Below the pieces are notes generated by a model. That model did not search any database. It was not told where the DNA came from and saw nothing but the letters and a program-made list of their open reading frames with translations. A stretch of DNA of 64,000 bases, from the NCBI RefSeq assembly GCF_019336435.1, contig NZ_JAHWXQ010000003.1:248001-312000 (forward strand). Reading direction: 5' to 3'. Positions 16,912-24,751 of this stretch are shown in pieces (position 1 is the first letter of the stretch; each line of letters begins with the position of its first letter). Source of the stretch: Pontibacter populi. Its GTDB lineage: Bacteria > Bacteroidota > Bacteroidia > Cytophagales > Hymenobacteraceae. A program made the position numbers and the translations under genes.

Positions 16912-18279
16912 ATGATTATAGTTGATAGTGCGCTAGCCAAGCGTCACGCAGAAAATAACCCGATCCGGGTTGCCATGGTTGGTGCCGGCTTCATGGGCCG
17001 TGGCATCGCGCTTCAGATCTGCAAATATGTGCAGGGCATGGAGCTCGTAGCCATCGCAAACCGCGACATCTCCAAAGCAAAAAGAGCTTATACTGAAGCC
17101 AGCGTAGCGTCTGGTGTGGAAGAGGTAGCTTCTGTTGAGAAACTGGAAGAAAACATCCGCAACGGTAAGTACAGCATCACAGACGATGCGATGCTGCTTT
17201 GCAAAGCGGAAGGCATTGATACCATTATTGAAGTAACAGGCGCTGTAGAATTCGGAACAAACGTAGCCATGCGCGCCATCGAAAACGGTAAGCATATCAT
17301 TATGATGAATGCTGAAGTGGATGGTACTGTTGGCCCGATCCTGAAAGTGTATGCTGACAAAGCAGGTGTGGTATTTACGAACGCAGACGGTGACCAGCCG
17401 GGTGTGATCATGAACCTGTACCGTTTTGTGAAGTCACTTGGTGTGAAGCCGGTGCTTTGCGGTAACATCAAAGGATTGCACGACCCGTATCGTAACCCGA
17501 CTACGCAGAAAGGTTTTGCCGAGAAATGGGGACAGCAGCCATCTATGGTTACTTCGTTTGCCGACGGTAGCAAGATTTCGTTTGAGCAGGCTATAGTTGC
17601 CAACGGTACTGGTATGCGCGTTGCCAAGCGCGGTATGCACGGCCCGACTGTTCCTGCAGGAACGCCAATCAAAGAAGCTGTAAACTTATATCCGCTGGAA
17701 GACCTGGTAAATGGTCCGGGTATTGTGGATTATGTGGTGGCAGCAGAGCCGGGTCCGGGTGTATTTGTTCTAGGTACGCACGACGATCCGATCCAGCAGC
17801 ATTACCTGAACCTGTACAAGCTGGGCGAAGGTCCTTTGTATTGCTTCTACACACCATATCACCTGTGCCATTTTGAAGTGCCAACTACCGTAGCACGTGC
17901 AGTGTTATTTAACGATGCAGCGCTTACGCCAATGGGCGCTCCTTGTGTAGAGGTAGTTTCTGCCGCTAAAATAGACCTGAAAGCAGGGCAGGTGGTGGAT
18001 GGCATCGGCCATTACATGACCTATGGTTTATGCGAGAATGCTGATACAACTATAGCTGAGAACCTGTTACCGATCGGTGTGGCCGAAGGCTGTGTGCTGA
18101 AGCGCGATATACCGAAAGATCAGGTACTAACGTACGATGATGTCGTGTTGCCGGAAGGCCGTTTAGTTGACAAGTTAGTTGATATCCAACGCCGTTACTT
18201 TAATGCTACAGAAAGCTCTGAAAAAGAGCAGATACTGAAAAGTGTTTATGGCAAAAGCGAGTCTTTAACGGAAGCGTAA
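16912..18279 (+). CDS. NAD(P)-dependent oxidoreductase with C-terminal SAF domain
   Basis: A 455-residue protein. The N-terminal Rossmann domain (VAMVGAGFMGRGIALQI, about 20-36) resembles the NAD-binding part of homoserine dehydrogenase, with IEVTGAVEFG and an alpha/beta middle (NADGDQPGVIMNLYRF). The C-terminal about 80 residues (MTYGLCENADTTIAENLLPIG ... LKRDIPKDQVLTYDDV) form a SAF domain, as in sialic acid synthases and FlgA. This architecture is found in sugar-biosynthesis clusters but its reaction is not established to my knowledge. It follows the RfbC-like gene by 45 bp, suggesting a role in making the same unusual sugar. A terminator follows. Confidence 0.8.
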   Translation: MIIVDSALAKRHAENNPIRVAMVGAGFMGRGIALQICKYVQGMELVAIANRDISKAKRAYTEASVASGVEEVASVEKLEENIRNGKYSITDDAMLLCKAEGIDTIIEVTGAVEFGTNVAMRAIENGKHIIMMNAEVDGTVGPILKVYADKAGVVFTNADGDQPGVIMNLYRFVKSLGVKPVLCGNIKGLHDPYRNPTTQKGFAEKWGQQPSMVTSFADGSKISFEQAIVANGTGMRVAKRGMHGPTVPAGTPIKEAVNLYPLEDLVNGPGIVDYVVAAEPGPGVFVLGTHDDPIQQHYLNLYKLGEGPLYCFYTPYHLCHFEVPTTVARAVLFNDAALTPMGAPCVEVVSAAKIDLKAGQVVDGIGHYMTYGLCENADTTIAENLLPIGVAEGCVLKRDIPKDQVLTYDDVVLPEGRLVDKLVDIQRRYFNATESSEKEQILKSVYGKSESLTEA

Positions 18280-18302
18280 TACTCCTTAACTATACATATG
18301 AG

Positions 18303-18336
18303 CATCCCGGCAAGTATAACTCGTCGGGATGTTTTG
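18303..18336 (+). terminator. Terminator after the SAF oxidoreductase
   Basis: CATCCCG / CGGGATG stem with a 15-nt loop, followed by TTTTGTTT, 24 bp after the stop codon. Confidence 0.7.
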
Positions 18337-18369
18337 TTTAACTATAATTGGAGATTAAATCAGGAAGAG

Positions 18370-18452
18370 TTAACCCACCCCTAACCCCTCCGAGGAGGGG
18401 AATTGGGTACTGCAGAAAAATCCCCTCCTGGGAGGGGTTAGTGGTGGGTTAA
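18370..18452. repeat. REP/MITE-like long inverted repeat
   Basis: Two 32-bp arms (18370-18401 and 18421-18452) are inverted copies with only two mismatches by hand alignment, separated by 19 bp. The outer ends read TTAACCCACC; inner parts are GAGGGG-rich. A related half-element occurs at 57051-57082. Such CCCACCCCTAACCCCTCC elements are dispersed in many Bacteroidota genomes. No transposase is present. Confidence 0.85.
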
Positions 18453-18482
18453 TACATTATAAGAAAAAGTTAAACGATAGCA

Positions 18483-19244
18483 ATGATGCAAGAAGTAGCG
18501 GGCATTATTCCGGCTGCAGGGTTAGGTTCCAGGTTAGGGCAAATGCCATTCAGCAAGGAACTGTTTCCACTGGGTTTTAAGGCTGAAGGAACACCTAAAG
18601 TTGTTTCTGAATATTTGCTGGAGCTGATGCGCGAAGGAGGAGCCGAGCAGGTCTGTTTTATAGTTCGTAGCGGAAAGTGGGATATACCAGGTTACTTTGG
18701 CGACGGAAGCAACTATAACATGGCCTTCGCTTACCTGCTGATGAACCGGCCTTACGGCACACCGTTTTCCGTTGACCAGGCTTATAGTTTCGTGAAAGGT
18801 AAGACGATCGTTTTTGGCTTTCCGGACATTCTGGTTGAGCCTGCAGATGTGTTTACCCAGCTTCTGGTAAAGCTACAGGAAACCAATGCAACTATAGTTC
18901 TGGGTTTGTTTGAAGTGGAACATCCGCACAAATGGGATATGGTGGAGACGGACAAAGCCGGAAATGTTAAAACTATAGTTCCAAAGCCTGAGAGCTCAGA
19001 TTTAACGATGGCCTGGTGCCTGGCTGTGTGGAGTCCTGAGTTTACAGAATTTATGCATCAGGACTTGCAGCAGATAGAGCCCCAATTTATAGTTGGCGAG
19101 CGAAAAGAATTACCGATGGGAGCCGTAATACAGGCAGCTATTGAGAACGGAATGATAGTGCAATCCGTATGTTTCACCGGAGGCAGCTGCCTGGATGTCG
19201 GTACGCCCGAAGACCTGAAAAAAGCCATTAAGCGCTTAACCTGA
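18483..19244 (+). CDS. RmlA-like sugar-phosphate nucleotidyltransferase
   Basis: A 253-residue nucleotidyltransferase opening with IIPAAGLGSRLGQMPFSKEL, the GxGxR...K nucleotide-binding loop. It also has a metal-binding aspartate region in VFGFPDIL and a KWDMVETDKAGNV hairpin. It is shorter and more diverged than canonical RmlA, and its specificity (dTTP, UTP or CTP) cannot be assigned. Two adjacent ATGs (18483, 18486) are possible. It follows the REP-like repeat and precedes a GT4 by 17 bp, so it probably activates a sugar for the same polysaccharide. A second activating enzyme next to RfbF implies at least two dedicated nucleotide sugars. Confidence 0.8.
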   Translation: MMQEVAGIIPAAGLGSRLGQMPFSKELFPLGFKAEGTPKVVSEYLLELMREGGAEQVCFIVRSGKWDIPGYFGDGSNYNMAFAYLLMNRPYGTPFSVDQAYSFVKGKTIVFGFPDILVEPADVFTQLLVKLQETNATIVLGLFEVEHPHKWDMVETDKAGNVKTIVPKPESSDLTMAWCLAVWSPEFTEFMHQDLQQIEPQFIVGERKELPMGAVIQAAIENGMIVQSVCFTGGSCLDVGTPEDLKKAIKRLT

Positions 19245-19261
19245 TTTACCCTTATACCCTG

Positions 19262-20467
19262 ATGAAAATCCTACTGGTACATAACCATTACAAACAATCT
19301 GCCGGAGAAGATACGGTGTTTTTTGCCGAAGCAGCCTTGCTCGAAAGCCATGGTCATGAAGTTGACATGTTTACGCTTACCAACAATGAAGTAAACTCCG
19401 TTTCTGAAAAACTCCGGGCTGCTGTTGGTGTACTATACAATACTGACAGTGCTGGTTTATTTGAGGCAAAACTAAAGTGCTTTAAACCGGATATAGTTCA
19501 CGTTCACAACTTCTTTCCATTAATTTCCCCAGCCGTTTTTTATGTAGCACAAAAGCAAAACATACCGGTTGTGATGACGCTCCATAACTATAGGCTGATC
19601 TGCCCAAGTGCGTATCAGCACTATAACGGCCGGTTGCATTTGGAAAATGCCGCACAGGTTTTTCCGGTAAAAGCTATAGTTGAGAAGGCTTATCGCGACT
19701 CGTATTTCCAGACGGCATCGGTGGTGCTAACAACTGGTATACACAAACTGCTGGGCACCTGGCAGACCAAAGTTGATCGTTACATAGCGCTTACTCAGGG
19801 AGCTGCGGATATGTTCCTGAATTCATCTTTAAGACTAAAGCCGGAGCAGTTAACTATAAAGCCCAACTTTACAACAGACCTGGGAGAAGGTGCCACTGAG
19901 AGGGAAGATTATTTCCTGTTTGTAGGCAGGCTTTCACCGGAAAAAGGCATAGAGACACTCCTGAAAGCAAATAAACTACATCCATTCAGGCTCAAAATAA
20001 TTGGCGACGGCCCTTTACGCGGAGCTGTGGAAGAACATGCCGCCACACATCCGAATGTAGAATATTTGGGTTACCAGAAACGACCACGGGTAGAGGAGGA
20101 GTTGAAACGTGCAAAAGGACTCATTTTTACATCTGAGTGGCCCGAAATGTTTGGTATGACGATCATTGAAGCTTTCTCGACTGGTACTCCGGTCATTGCC
20201 TCAAATATCGGCGGTGCAGCGCACCTGGTACAACACAACTATAACGGATTGCTGTATACGCCGCAAAAAGCCGAAGAACTGGCAGAACAGGTAAAGGTGC
20301 TTGAAAACGATAGTAATTTAGCTAACACACTCGGGCAGACTGCGCGAGAAACGTATCTGCAAAACTATACAGCTGAAGTAAACTATAAGCTGCTTCTGGA
20401 TATCTATACGGATGCAATCCGGGCGAAAAGAAAGTCTGCCCCGGTATTGGCCGAAGCAGACTTGTAA
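19262..20467 (+). CDS. Glycosyltransferase family 4 (GT-B fold)
   Basis: A 401-residue GT4. The N-terminal domain begins MKILLVHNHYKQSAGEDTVF, a common opening in capsule GTs, with VHVHNFFPLISP. The C-terminal domain has LFVGRLSPEKGIETLL, the ExxxE-type donor-binding segment EMFGMTIIEAFSTGTPVIAS and GLLYTP. It is predicted cytosolic or peripheral and transfers a sugar from a nucleotide donor with retention. It is the last gene of the forward sugar block and converges on a GT61 across a strong terminator. Confidence 0.92.
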   Translation: MKILLVHNHYKQSAGEDTVFFAEAALLESHGHEVDMFTLTNNEVNSVSEKLRAAVGVLYNTDSAGLFEAKLKCFKPDIVHVHNFFPLISPAVFYVAQKQNIPVVMTLHNYRLICPSAYQHYNGRLHLENAAQVFPVKAIVEKAYRDSYFQTASVVLTTGIHKLLGTWQTKVDRYIALTQGAADMFLNSSLRLKPEQLTIKPNFTTDLGEGATEREDYFLFVGRLSPEKGIETLLKANKLHPFRLKIIGDGPLRGAVEEHAATHPNVEYLGYQKRPRVEEELKRAKGLIFTSEWPEMFGMTIIEAFSTGTPVIASNIGGAAHLVQHNYNGLLYTPQKAEELAEQVKVLENDSNLANTLGQTARETYLQNYTAEVNYKLLLDIYTDAIRAKRKSAPVLAEADL

Positions 20468-20483
20468 CTATAGTTCTCCATAA

Positions 20484-20524
20484 AAAAAGAAAGGCTGTTA
20501 AATTATAACAGCCTTTCTTTTTTT
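20484..20524. terminator. Bidirectional terminator between convergent GT4 and GT61
   Basis: An A-rich arm, then AAAGGCTGTTA, loop AATTA, TAACAGCCTTT and a T-rich arm form a long A/U-flanked hairpin on either strand. It directly abuts the GT61 stop codon. Confidence 0.9.
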
Positions 20525-21761
20525 AAGCAACTTTCATTTTAGCCTGTACGGCCTTCTTTTTTAAGTTTTGAAGCAGATCCACAACTTTACCTATCTGTAC
20601 GGTAATGTTGGCGCGCTGTCCCTGGTCAAAGTTGTACACTTTACGCTTGTTAGGGCAGATAATGTAGTTATAGTCGAGGTCCAGTTTGGTGGCAATGTCA
20701 TAAAACGGTTCCACTACAAAGCCTTCGTTAAAGATCTCTACTACTTTTGTGCCCGGTTTACAGAAGAACAGACTGATCAGGCCGGCGCCGGTTGCACCCA
20801 TTACCACGTTGGCTTTAGAGAACAGCTTTACCTTTTCTTTTATAGTTAGTTTGCTCGAAATGATCTTCTGAAAATTAAGCGGCGTCAGGGCTTCCATCAA
20901 TTCATCCTCGTTTACTACAACCCTTAAACTCGAGTCTGATCTGCTGATATATAAGGATGGAGCTTCCGGTGTGATCAGCTCGTCTTCCTCCTCCGCGTAA
21001 GGCAGGAACGAGGACTGTACAAAATTGCAAAGCCATTGCGGCACAAGGGTATGGTTACCACGTGGTGCCGTAGAAGCTATAATGCAATCGGCAGTAATAT
21101 GCGTGTACTTATCGCCTTCAATAATTTTATCAGCAGGTATGCCCAGCAACTCAAGCGTTTCGCGCTGGTAATCGTAACGGATGCTTGGTACCAGGAACCA
21201 GTCTACTTTATCGTAAAGACCACTTTCGCGTAGCAGGTGCAGGCGAGGCAATACATCTATAAACCAGTGGCCGATGTTATTAAGACCTGCGCCGCCGGTT
21301 AGCAACGAAAATACAGTTCCCTCAAAACGGTGGGGAGCAGTAAAGTAGCGTTGCTCAAAAATATTGTTCAGGTTTGGCTCTGTTACTTTTCCGCCAACCA
21401 GGCTCAGTGATACGTTCTCGATGAGGCGGTTGTATTGAGTAACAACAGCTACACTGCTTTCATTGTCGGTGTAGATACGGCCGTTTGGCACCTCTACCAC
21501 CATGTAATCAGTTTTTACCTCGCGTGCAGGCTTCCAGTAAAAGGAGCCTGCCTCGTATAGTTCTTCGGGTATGTTAAGCTGTGTTTTAAGCCCGGGATAA
21601 ATACTATGTACTTTTACTTCTTTCGGGTGTTGGGAATTTGCGTCTTCGATTTTAACCCTGCAGACATCTGATGGCCTATAGCGTGTATTGTATGGGATGA
21701 TGCGTCCCATAATCTTTCTGACTTGTTTATTCCCCTTCTGGTAGTAGGCCTTAAATTTCAT
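20523..21761 (-). CDS. GT61-family glycosyltransferase
   Basis: A 412-residue protein resembling the GT61 (DUF563) capsular polysaccharide family. Markers: GAGLNNIGHWFIDVLPRLHLL (about 180-200), YISRSDSSLRVVVNEDEL (about 275), and the C-terminal GATGAGLISLFFCKPGTKVVEIF. The family usually has HGAGL in that last motif; here the His is Thr (ATGAGL), whereas the second GT61 at 40071 keeps HGAGL. It lies 57 bp after the AlgJ-like gene, probably the third gene of the MBOAT unit. Donor and acceptor are unknown. Confidence 0.85.
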   Translation of the reverse strand: MKFKAYYQKGNKQVRKIMGRIIPYNTRYRPSDVCRVKIEDANSQHPKEVKVHSIYPGLKTQLNIPEELYEAGSFYWKPAREVKTDYMVVEVPNGRIYTDNESSVAVVTQYNRLIENVSLSLVGGKVTEPNLNNIFEQRYFTAPHRFEGTVFSLLTGGAGLNNIGHWFIDVLPRLHLLRESGLYDKVDWFLVPSIRYDYQRETLELLGIPADKIIEGDKYTHITADCIIASTAPRGNHTLVPQWLCNFVQSSFLPYAEEEDELITPEAPSLYISRSDSSLRVVVNEDELMEALTPLNFQKIISSKLTIKEKVKLFSKANVVMGATGAGLISLFFCKPGTKVVEIFNEGFVVEPFYDIATKLDLDYNYIICPNKRKVYNFDQGQRANITVQIGKVVDLLQNLKKKAVQAKMKVA

Positions 21762-21818
21762 TTGTCTATTTCTTAGTATCCAACTGCTTTTTAATAAACA
21801 GGAAATGTTTGGTTCTTA

Positions 21819-22928
21819 TTACTTGGTATAGTTCACAAAATGACTCGTATCTTTTTTGTCCGGATCATTTTTACTGAGTTGTTGCACAACCAGATCAGCA
21901 GCTACTTTAACTGCAGTATTGTTCCAGTGCGCGTCATCAGTTGGGTACAAAGCAATGTTTTCCTGTTGGTGAAGTTTCTCAAAATTTGTTTGTGTATCTA
22001 CTACATCAATATTGCGTTTACGCAACTCTGCCATTAACCTTGGTAAAAAGTCAGGTTTCTTCTTAGATGGCAGCATCTGGTAGTAAATGTTTTCTTTGTT
22101 AGGTATTGGCATGAATAAAAACCTGATCCCACGTTCCTGAAGCGCTTCTTTGTAACCTTCCAGGGTGTTTGCCATTTCCATGATCTCTTCTTCTGTAAAG
22201 TCGCGGTTCGCAATCTCTCCTTCAATAAAGAACTCATTATTATAGGAGATATATTCTTTTCTGCCGAAAGCACGCTCAAGGCTGGCCAGGGTACGGTGGT
22301 ATAGACCCAATTTGGTTACGCGGTCCGCTGTTACAAAAAGGTTAGTAAGCAGCGGGGAAGAGTTGATGTGATTGCCTGTAAAGTTTCTTATCCTGGAACC
22401 TAAGCTATTTGCTCCGACCGGAGTAAGGTGTGGAATTCTGCGCTCTATGCTGGAAACGATCACCAGCTCCGGCGGATTCTGGATAAACCTGTCAGTGGCC
22501 AGGAAACGGCTCATAGTAGCAGGCGCAAAAGAATAAACGTCCTTTTGCAGCTGGCGCTCCAATACTTCGGCAAGCGTTTCATCCTGTGATAGTTTGGCTC
22601 CTGTTATATTAGAATCCCCAATCAGCAGTACATCGTGCTCGGTATCACGGTTGCGGTAGCCGTATGCATCTGTAAACCATTCTACTTTACGCTTGGTGGC
22701 AAATGGAGTATGCGGGGCAAGTTCGCCTTCTTCCTCCATAATCATGTGCTGGTTCGGGTAAAAAGGACCAGCCATCACATCCATTGTATTAACAGATATC
22801 GTTTCCCAGATGCGGAAAGTGAAGAAGTTGATCGGAACTATAGTTGCCTCGATAACCGGCCACAAAGCAAATGGCAACACCAGCAAGGTTAGTTTAACCA
22901 GCAGCTTTTTTACGCCCTTGTTTTTCAT
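21819..22928 (-). CDS. AlgJ/AlgX-like SGNH protein for polysaccharide O-acetylation
   Basis: The start is taken as the ATG at 22928; a TTG 12 bp upstream is also in frame, but AAGG lies just before the ATG. The protein has 369 residues: an N-terminal signal anchor (LLVKLTLLVLPFALWPVI), then an SGNH-hydrolase-like periplasmic domain with VLLIGDSNITG (nucleophile Ser, about 105) and YPTDDAHWNNTAV (Asp-x-His of the triad, about 335). AlgJ/AlgX proteins accept acetyl groups from the membrane MBOAT and pass them to the polysaccharide. The MBOAT gene is immediately upstream, essentially without a gap. The position next to a GT61 and opposite a secreted esterase supports an exopolysaccharide role. 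Confidence 0.85.
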   Translation of the reverse strand: MKNKGVKKLLVKLTLLVLPFALWPVIEATIVPINFFTFRIWETISVNTMDVMAGPFYPNQHMIMEEEGELAPHTPFATKRKVEWFTDAYGYRNRDTEHDVLLIGDSNITGAKLSQDETLAEVLERQLQKDVYSFAPATMSRFLATDRFIQNPPELVIVSSIERRIPHLTPVGANSLGSRIRNFTGNHINSSPLLTNLFVTADRVTKLGLYHRTLASLERAFGRKEYISYNNEFFIEGEIANRDFTEEEIMEMANTLEGYKEALQERGIRFLFMPIPNKENIYYQMLPSKKKPDFLPRLMAELRKRNIDVVDTQTNFEKLHQQENIALYPTDDAHWNNTAVKVAADLVVQQLSKNDPDKKDTSHFVNYTK

Positions 22929-22940
22929 AACCTTATACAA

Positions 22941-24419
22941 TTAGAATTGAAAATAAATAAACTCCTGGTTGCCAAACTGCCCGAAAAGCAGCACTGCAAT
23001 CAGAGCGGCATAATATACACCCCACCTCACTACAGCAGGTCGCTGCATGATCAGCTGCGATACACTGCCGTTCCGCTGAATCAGGTGCACGGTCTCCATG
23101 ATAAGTATAGCCACCACAGAAACTGTAAATACTTTTGCTCCCTGGTCCATGAAGAGCAGGTGATCCAGGTTAACACCGGCAAATACCTGACCGATATTGC
23201 CTAAGCCTACAAAACTATACTTGATGATATAGAAGGCATCTGAGATGTTATTAGCCCGGAAAAAAATCCAGGAGAAGCATACCAGCACAAACACGGTGAG
23301 TACCTGCACCCATTTGTATAACAAGGGGTGGCTGGTAAGGCCTATTGTTCGGGCCAGTGCGTCGCGCTGCTTAGCGGTAACTATAGCAAATATCAGGTAA
23401 AAGCCGTGCAATGCTCCCCAGACAACAAATGTCCAGTTGGCGCCATGCCAGAGTCCGCTTACCAGGAACGTGAGGAACAGGTTATAGTACCAGCGCCATT
23501 TTACCACGCGGTTACCGCCCATTGGGATGTATAAATAGTCGCGAAACCAGCTTGAAAGGGAAATATGCCAGCGGCTCCAGAACTCTGAGATCGATTTAGA
23601 AAAATAGGGCCTTCTGAAGTTTTCCATCAGGTTATAGCCCATCACCTGTGCTGCCCCAATGGCTATGTCAGAGTAACCCGAGAAGTCGCAGTAGATCTGG
23701 AAAGCGAAGAATATAGTTGCCAGTATGAGCGTAATTCCCTCATAATCTGTCGGGTTGTTGTATACCTGATTTACCAGCAAAGCCAGGTTATCTGCTATCA
23801 CTAACTTTTTAAAGAAACCCCAGGCCATGCGGCGCAAACCGGCTACTACACGATAATAGTCGAAGTCGAAACTGGAGCGCAACTGGCCAAGCAGGTTTTC
23901 GGCACGCTCTATCGGCCCGGCCACCAACTGCGGGAAGAAAGTAATGAAGAGTGCGAAAATACCTAAATGCTTTTCTGCTTTAATGCGGCCATTATACACA
24001 TCTATACTATAGCTCATCGTCTGGAAGGTATAGAACGAGATACCCATGGGCAGCAACAACTCGAAAGCAGGCATGGCATAATTCATTCCCAGGCCTTCGG
24101 CTATACCACGCGCACTGTCGTTAAAGAAGTTGTAATATTTAAAGAGCCCTAATGTAACCAGGTTGGCAATCAGTGATATGTATAAGTAGGGTTTACGCTT
24201 GTCTTTTTCTTCGTCAGAGTAGCGGCCCATGGCACGACCTGTCAGGTAATCTACTACTGTGGACGCCACTAAGATAATGGTATAAGCTGGCTTCCAGGAC
24301 ATGTAAAAGTAGTAGCTGGCAAGCAACAGGATGATCCACCTTTTATTGCGTGGCGCCAGAAAATACAGGGTAACTACTACCGGAAAGAAAATGAAGAATT
24401 CAGTAGAGTTAAATAACAT
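22941..24419 (-). CDS. MBOAT family O-acyltransferase (AlgI-like)
   Basis: A 492-residue polytopic inner-membrane protein. It starts FNSTEFFIFFPVVVTLYFL, typical of AlgI/DltB-like MBOATs. It has ISFYTFQTMSYSIDVYNG, QLVAGPIERAENLL, YCDFSGYSDIAIG, FWSRWHISLSSWFRDYLYIP and the catalytic SGLWHGANWTFVVWG with the conserved His, then ALHG. It transfers acetyl from acetyl-CoA across the membrane to the AlgJ-like partner encoded directly downstream. The motif set is complete and length normal. Confidence 0.95.
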   Translation of the reverse strand: MLFNSTEFFIFFPVVVTLYFLAPRNKRWIILLLASYYFYMSWKPAYTIILVASTVVDYLTGRAMGRYSDEEKDKRKPYLYISLIANLVTLGLFKYYNFFNDSARGIAEGLGMNYAMPAFELLLPMGISFYTFQTMSYSIDVYNGRIKAEKHLGIFALFITFFPQLVAGPIERAENLLGQLRSSFDFDYYRVVAGLRRMAWGFFKKLVIADNLALLVNQVYNNPTDYEGITLILATIFFAFQIYCDFSGYSDIAIGAAQVMGYNLMENFRRPYFSKSISEFWSRWHISLSSWFRDYLYIPMGGNRVVKWRWYYNLFLTFLVSGLWHGANWTFVVWGALHGFYLIFAIVTAKQRDALARTIGLTSHPLLYKWVQVLTVFVLVCFSWIFFRANNISDAFYIIKYSFVGLGNIGQVFAGVNLDHLLFMDQGAKVFTVSVVAILIMETVHLIQRNGSVSQLIMQRPAVVRWGVYYAALIAVLLFGQFGNQEFIYFQF

Positions 24420-24751
24420 ATTTGTGGCCTATTTGGGTGTAGAGGATAGTTTTTATCAGAGCTTTGGATAGTCTCCGGGTAATCAATATAAGCCAGCCTT
24501 AAGCTTATACCTTTTCATTTTTTTCTATTATATAGTTATTGGGTAAAAAGGTTGGGCCAAATCTGAAATATTTTTTGACCAGAATATAGTTAACCTTATA
24601 TAAGCGTTTATACGGTATATTATTTTTTTTGAATATGATTTTATCTTTTATCTGTATAACTAATTAAGTTTTATTGTATTAAAATAATATAACCTTCCCC
24701 GGATATAGTCGTTTAAGAGGGCAGCAAATTTGTATATAACTTACAGTGTGT
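24420..24751. other. Divergent promoter region
   Basis: About 330 bp of AT-rich sequence between the MBOAT operon and the SGNH/T9SS gene, with many TATA-like tracts. Both transcription units must start here, so the acetylation unit and the putative secreted esterase share a control region. I could not fix individual -33/-7 elements. Confidence 0.5.

Noticed and set aside
17088..17672. A 194-residue minus-strand frame inside the SAF oxidoreductase gene
   Set aside because: Antisense shadow of a well-supported gene; no motif and no start context.
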